Positions 55,748-59,208 of a stretch of DNA of 59,208 nt are shown in pieces; the first letter of the stretch is position 1; the number at the start of each line of letters is the position of its first letter. The notes beneath the pieces were generated by a model. It searched no databases. It was not told where the DNA came from and saw nothing but the letters and a program-made list of their open reading frames with translations. Source of the DNA: Sinimarinibacterium arenosum (lineage in GTDB: Bacteria > Pseudomonadota > Gammaproteobacteria > Nevskiales > Nevskiaceae); the NCBI RefSeq assembly GCF_005047655.1, contig NZ_SUKF01000012.1:1-59208 (forward strand). Direction: 5' to 3'. The position numbers were made by a program, and so were the translations under genes.

Positions 55748-56548
55748 ATGTTGCGCAGCATGAAAGAGCTGGAAGGCTATGACATCGGCGCTACCGACGG
55801 CGACATTGGCAAGCTCAAGGATTTCTATTTCGACGACGCCTCTTGGGTGGTTCGCTATCTGATTGTCGATACCGGTTCCTGGCTGTCGAGCCGAAAAGTG
55901 TTGATCTCGCCGTTTTCCATCGACCAGACCGACGGTTCGTATAAAAAACTGTGGGTCAAGATCACCAAGGAACAAGTCAAAGACAGCCCGGATATCGACA
56001 CCGACAAACCGGTGTCGCGGCAGCACGAGGAAACCTATCTCAAGTACTACGGCTACCCACTGTATTGGACTGGCACGGGTCTTTGGGGTGACGGCATAGA
56101 TCCACGCATGGCGGTGCGGGGCTTTCCGGTGGCGGGGCCGTCGCCGGAAGTCCAAGCTGAAATGCATCGAGTCCTGGCAGAAGCCGATGCGGCGGGGCAC
56201 CGCGATGACGATCCCCATCTGCGCAGCTGCACGGCGATGGTCGGGTACAAGGTCCACGCCAACGATGGCGAGATCGGTCATGTCGAAGGCGCATTGATCG
56301 ACGACGAGACTTGGTCCCTGCGTTACCTGATCGTGAATACCAGCAACTGGTGGCTCGGTCACTCGGTGCTGATCGCGCCACAGTGGATCACCGGCATGAG
56401 CTGGACTGGCGCCACCGTGTCGGTAGACCTGAGCCGGGAAGCGATCAAGCACGCGCCGCCATACGACCCGTCGAAAGCATTGCTGCGGCAGCAGGAAGTC
56501 GACATCTACAAGTACCACGGCCGCAGCGGCTACTGGCCGATGCCCTGA
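55748..56548 (+). CDS. Tandem PRC-barrel domain protein
   Basis: A 266-residue soluble protein made of two PRC-barrel repeats. The first (about 1-90) contains MKELEGYDIGATDGDIGKLKDFYFDDASWVVRYLIVDTGSWLSSRKVLISPFS. The second (about 152-245) repeats the pattern as MVGYKVHANDGEIGHVEGALIDDETWSLRYLIVNTSNWWLGHSVLIAPQWI. PRC barrels bind RNA or protein partners, for example in RimM and photosynthetic reaction centre H subunits; the double-barrel form occurs in stress-related proteins of unknown mechanism. ATG 55748 has AGGAGAG upstream. It is the first gene of an operon with LemA, an M48 protease and a baeRF gene. Confidence 0.9.
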   Translation: MLRSMKELEGYDIGATDGDIGKLKDFYFDDASWVVRYLIVDTGSWLSSRKVLISPFSIDQTDGSYKKLWVKITKEQVKDSPDIDTDKPVSRQHEETYLKYYGYPLYWTGTGLWGDGIDPRMAVRGFPVAGPSPEVQAEMHRVLAEADAAGHRDDDPHLRSCTAMVGYKVHANDGEIGHVEGALIDDETWSLRYLIVNTSNWWLGHSVLIAPQWITGMSWTGATVSVDLSREAIKHAPPYDPSKALLRQQEVDIYKYHGRSGYWPMP

Positions 56549-56586
56549 GCGTCATCGCGCCCTCATCAATCAAACCGGACCTTTTT

Positions 56587-57189
56587 ATGACTTCCTCCCC
56601 GATCATCATCCTTGTGCTTCTGGGCCTGCTGTTGCTGGCTGTCATCTTTGTCATCGAGCTGTACAACAAGCTGGTCAAGCTGCGCAATCGATTCAAGAAC
56701 GCGTATGCGCAGATCGACGTGCAGCTCAAGCGGCGCTACGACCTGATTCCGAATCTGGTCGAGACAGCGAAAGCCTATCTGTCGCACGAACGCGGCACGC
56801 TCGAAGCGGTGGTGGCAGCGCGCAACACGGCGGCATCGGCCAGCGTCGGCGCTGCGGCCACACCGGGCGATCCATCGGCGATGAAGAAGCTGGGCGGCGC
56901 CGAAAGCCTGCTCGGGGGCAGCCTGGGTCGTTTGTTCGCGCTGTCGGAGGCTTATCCCGACCTCAAGGCCAACACCACCATGCTGAGCCTGTCGGAAGAA
57001 CTCGCTTCAACCGAGAACAAGGTCGGGTTTTCGCGGCAGGCCTACAACGACGCGGTGATGCTCTACAACACGCAGCGCGAGGTCTTCCCGAGCAGTCTGA
57101 TCACCTCCGCTTTCAATTTCGCAGCCGCCGAGCTGTTCGTCATCGAGCAGGCCGAACAACGCGAGCCGCAAAAGGTCTCGTTCGCTTGA
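56587..57189 (+). CDS. LemA family protein
   Basis: A 200-residue LemA protein: one N-terminal transmembrane helix (PIIILVLLGLLLLAVIFVIELYN, about 5-27), then the helical bundle with the family signature FKNAYAQIDVQLKRRYDLIPNLVETAKAYLSHER. The C-terminal YNTQREVFPSSLITSAFNFAAAELF matches the FP..L.A..F.....F block. LemA proteins reside in the inner membrane with the bundle in the cytoplasm or periplasm; function is unclear. They are often encoded next to M48 proteases or TPM proteins, as here (26 bases before the HtpX-like gene). It starts 38 bases after the PRC-barrel gene. Confidence 0.93.
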   Translation: MTSSPIIILVLLGLLLLAVIFVIELYNKLVKLRNRFKNAYAQIDVQLKRRYDLIPNLVETAKAYLSHERGTLEAVVAARNTAASASVGAAATPGDPSAMKKLGGAESLLGGSLGRLFALSEAYPDLKANTTMLSLSEELASTENKVGFSRQAYNDAVMLYNTQREVFPSSLITSAFNFAAAELFVIEQAEQREPQKVSFA

Positions 57190-57215
57190 AGCAAATCCCA
57201 ATGATGACCTGAACG

Positions 57216-58268
57216 ATGGATTTCTTCGCACATCAGGCCCAGGCCCGGCAGCACACGACGGTGCTGGTGGTGTATTTCGTCATCGCCATCGTCTGCATCA
57301 TCGCGTCGGTCTACATCGCCAGCGCGATGATTTTCCACGCCACGCAGACGCAAGCCCCTGCCGGCGCCGTATGGACCGGCTTCGTCCTATGGGATCCGCA
57401 ACTGTTTCTGTATGTCGTCATCGGCACGCTCAGCGTGGTGCTCGCGGGCGGCCTCTACAAGACATTGGCCCTGTCCAAAGGCGGAAGTGCCGTGGCCGAA
57501 GCGCTGGGCGGTCGCCTGCTCGACATCGACAGCGTCAATCCCGACGAACGAAAGCTGCGCAATGTCGTCGAGGAAATGGCCATCGCTGCGGGGGTTCCGA
57601 TGCCGAAGATCTACGTGCTCGACAACGATGCCGGCATCAATGCCTTCGCCGCTGGCCACGCGCCGCAGGATGCCGCCATCGGCATCACCGGTGGCGGCAT
57701 GCGTCTGCTGGACCGCGATGAACTACAAGGTGTCATCGGTCACGAGTTCAGTCATCTGCTCAACGGCGACATGCGGATCAACATCCGCATCATGGGCGTG
57801 CTGTTCGGCATCGTCTGCCTGGCCGTGATCGGGCGGCTGCTGCTGTATTCACGCGGTGGCGGCGGCCGTGGACGTAATCCGATGATGTTCATTGGGCTGG
57901 CTCTGATCGTGATCGGCGCACTCGGCATCTTCTTTGGCCGTCTCATCCAGGCGGCGTTGAGTCGACAACGCGAGCTCCTCGCCGACGCGTCCGCCGTGCA
58001 GTTCACACGCAATCCGGCCGGGCTCTCGCGTGCCTTGCAGAAAATCGGCCGCGTGGGCTCGCAGATCGGGTCCGTGCATGCCGCAGAAGCTAACCACATG
58101 TTTTTTGAAAACGGACTGAGCAAGCCCTTCATCGGCTGGATGGCGACTCACCCACCGCTGGAACAACGCATACGCGCCATCGATCCGTCGTGGACGGGCA
58201 CGTTCGACGACACCGGCGCGACCAACAACAGTGATCCCAGCATGAAACCGAACCAGGAACCCCTATGA
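57216..58268 (+). CDS. HtpX-like M48 family membrane metalloprotease
   Basis: A 350-residue zinc metalloprotease with two N-terminal hydrophobic helices (about 15-38 and 64-85), the active-site motif HEFSH (176-180) and two further helices (about 192-210 and 225-250). The third zinc ligand is the Glu in SRQRELLADASAVQFTRNP. The C-terminal THPPLEQRIRAID is typical of the family. It probably degrades or processes membrane proteins during envelope stress, as HtpX does. The adjacent LemA gene is a common partner. Its stop overlaps the next start by 4 bases (ATGA). Confidence 0.93.
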   Translation: MDFFAHQAQARQHTTVLVVYFVIAIVCIIASVYIASAMIFHATQTQAPAGAVWTGFVLWDPQLFLYVVIGTLSVVLAGGLYKTLALSKGGSAVAEALGGRLLDIDSVNPDERKLRNVVEEMAIAAGVPMPKIYVLDNDAGINAFAAGHAPQDAAIGITGGGMRLLDRDELQGVIGHEFSHLLNGDMRINIRIMGVLFGIVCLAVIGRLLLYSRGGGGRGRNPMMFIGLALIVIGALGIFFGRLIQAALSRQRELLADASAVQFTRNPAGLSRALQKIGRVGSQIGSVHAAEANHMFFENGLSKPFIGWMATHPPLEQRIRAIDPSWTGTFDDTGATNNSDPSMKPNQEPL

Positions 58269-59122
58269 AAACCATACTGACCCTCGAATCACTCGCAGAG
58301 CTGACGGCGGCTCACGCACCGCCTTGCCTGTCGCTGTATCAGGCCACGCATCGCTCCAGCCCCAACAATCAGCAGGACCCCATCCGCTTTCGAAATCTGC
58401 TCAAAGAGCTGGAGGCCTCGCTGCGACAACAACACCCGGCGGCCGAGATGCAAGCGCTTCTCGCACCGTTCGAAGCCCTGGGTGAGGATCAGGACTTCTG
58501 GAACCACACGCTGGACGGATTGGCCGTGCTCGGCACTGCAGACTTCTTCCGCGTGTTCTGCCTGCAACGCTCCGTGCCGGAACTCGCCATCGTTGCCGAC
58601 AGCTTCCACACCAAACCACTGCGCCGCTTCCTGCAGTCAGTGGACCGCTACCAGGTGCTCGGACTGAGCCGCGGCAGGTTCCAGGTCTTTGAAGGCGACC
58701 GTAATACGCTTGACGAGATTCTGCCGACCGCGGGCGCTGCGCGAACCGTCGCCGAAGTCCTCGGCGAGAAGCAGAGCGAGGCCAGCCAGACCAGCTTTTC
58801 ACATGCAGGCGGCGGTGCCAACGCCGGGATTCATCACGGTCAGGGCGGCAAAAGCGATAGCGTCGACGTTGAAACCGATCGGTTCTTTCGCAGCGTCGAT
58901 CGCATGATGCTGGAACAGTATTCCAAACCCTCCGGCCTGCCCTTGATTCTGGCGGCGCTGCCAGAGCATCACCACCGGTTTCGCCAGATCAGCCACAACC
59001 CGTTTCTGCTCGAAGGCGGATTGAATGTGAACCCCGAAGGCATGGGCGTCGCCGAACTGGCCGAGCGTCTCTGGGAAGTCGTGGTTGAAAGATCCTCGTT
59101 CCTTCGAGTCACTCAGAAGTAG
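58265..59122 (+). CDS. baeRF-type (bacterial archaeo-eukaryotic release factor-like) protein, probably C-terminally truncated
   Basis: A 285-residue protein with the start CLSLYQATHRSSPNNQQDPIRFRNLLKELE and the RFQVFEGDRN block characteristic of baeRF families, homologues of eRF1/Pelota proposed to act in ribosome rescue. A glycine/His loop with HGQGG (191-195) precedes DVETDRFFRSVD. The chain then runs through LILAALPEHHHRFRQISHNPFLLEGGLNVNPEGMGVAELAERLWEVV and stops. Relatives continue for about another 90-100 residues (C-terminal eL30e-like domain), which would lie beyond the IS boundary near 59086. The last dozen residues are therefore probably IS-derived. It is coupled to the M48 gene by a 4-base overlap. 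Family call from pattern. Confidence 0.72.
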   Translation: MKTILTLESLAELTAAHAPPCLSLYQATHRSSPNNQQDPIRFRNLLKELEASLRQQHPAAEMQALLAPFEALGEDQDFWNHTLDGLAVLGTADFFRVFCLQRSVPELAIVADSFHTKPLRRFLQSVDRYQVLGLSRGRFQVFEGDRNTLDEILPTAGAARTVAEVLGEKQSEASQTSFSHAGGGANAGIHHGQGGKSDSVDVETDRFFRSVDRMMLEQYSKPSGLPLILAALPEHHHRFRQISHNPFLLEGGLNVNPEGMGVAELAERLWEVVVERSSFLRVTQK

Positions 59123-59208
59123 AGGTTGTAGGTGATTGTGCCATTGCGAATCGGACGGGCGACAGGCCGCCGAGACTGCGATGGGGACGGTGGTGGTTGT
59201 AGCGATGG
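59086..59208 (-). mobile_element. End of a second IS3-type insertion sequence
   Basis: The window ends inside another IS. Minus-strand codons encode a transposase C-terminus that stops at 59109-59111. A possible IS terminus starts with TG at 59086-59087, but the exact boundary is uncertain. The element is different from the IS at the left end of the window. It overlaps the end of the baeRF gene. Confidence 0.6.
59109..59208 (-). CDS. IS3-type transposase (integrase core), C-terminal fragment
   Basis: Partial; only the last 32 codons are in the window. The peptide HRYNHHRPHRSLGGLSPVRFA is the conserved end of the IS3-type DDE integrase (YN..RPH.SLGGL.P..F), followed by a short tail to TGA. 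The stop codon overlaps the final codons of the baeRF gene on the other strand. The start and catalytic residues lie outside the window. Confidence 0.82.
   Translation of the reverse strand, partial: HRYNHHRPHRSLGGLSPVRFAMAQSPTTSTSE

Noticed and set aside
55312-55782. Plus-strand frames in the spacer before the PRC-barrel gene
   Set aside because: No start signals, no domain content, and one overlaps the real PRC-barrel start.

Overview
The window is a 59.2 kb, high-GC (visibly well above 60 percent) stretch of a Gram-negative proteobacterial chromosome. AcnD/PrpF-type methylcitrate genes under a sigma-54 activator, a tripartite RND efflux pump with an outer-membrane lipoprotein, RimO, TruD, several Arabinose_bd-type AraC regulators, and flavin and Baeyer-Villiger monooxygenases together suggest a gammaproteobacterium of the Solimonadaceae/Nevskiales kind (Solimonas, Hydrocarboniphaga and relatives). 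That placement is inference. No rRNA, tRNA, phage or CRISPR was seen. Both ends of the window lie inside IS3-type transposase C-termini, and each IS has damaged the gene beside it: a DUF3047 gene lost its 5' end on the left, and a release-factor-like (baeRF) gene appears to have lost its 3' end on the right.

Layout. 1-1.9 kb: IS end, DUF3047 remnant, an AT-richer hypothetical gene and a small orphan gene. 2-10.4 kb: complete methylcitrate pathway prpB-prpC-acnD-prpF (minus strand) with divergent prpR. A sigma-54 promoter, an array of PrpR-like half-sites and an intrinsic terminator are all visible. A GIY-YIG nuclease gene bracketed by REP-like palindromes sits inside this operon between acnD and prpF. 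10.6-17.5 kb: a plus-strand run of eight genes with overlapping or near-overlapping ends (membrane protein, two DinB-fold proteins, membrane-anchored ATP-grasp ligase, YHS protein, DoxX-like protein, acyltransferase-GNAT fusion, alpha/beta hydrolase) that looks like an uncharacterised lipid or envelope pathway. 17.5-20.3 kb: MarR regulator with two thioesterases and a thiolase, with the same operator in front of both transcription units. 20.3-24 kb: AraC regulator divergent from a flavin monooxygenase-SDR pair.

24-32 kb: DUF3228, a diguanylate cyclase, a two-gene ABC exporter, cysteine synthase, and a second AraC regulator divergent from a Baeyer-Villiger monooxygenase. 32.3-35.9 kb: minus-strand arsenosugar-type operon (AhpD-like protein, PiT transporter, ArsM, ArsS). 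36-38.6 kb: rimO-truD and a small membrane protein. 38.9-45.5 kb: RND efflux operon (adaptor, pump, outer-membrane factor) divergent from its likely TetR repressor, with a perfect palindromic operator between them. 45.5-55.2 kb: AEC carrier, SMUG1-type uracil-DNA glycosylase, lipoprotein esterase, FAD-linked dehydrogenase, cupin-AraC regulator, DUF547, NrtS, HI0933-type flavoprotein, and an orphan membrane protein paired with a haloalkane-dehalogenase-like hydrolase. 55.7-59.1 kb: a four-gene operon of double PRC-barrel, LemA, HtpX-like M48 protease and baeRF protein.

The window mixes propionate/odd-chain and acyl-CoA metabolism with oxygenase-based degradation of ketone or hydrophobic substrates, efflux, arsenic handling and envelope stress functions. 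The most unusual items are the REP/GIY-YIG unit inside the prp operon, the ATP-grasp/DinB/acyltransferase operon, the PiT-containing arsenosugar operon, and the PRC-LemA-M48-baeRF operon with an IS-clipped last gene.
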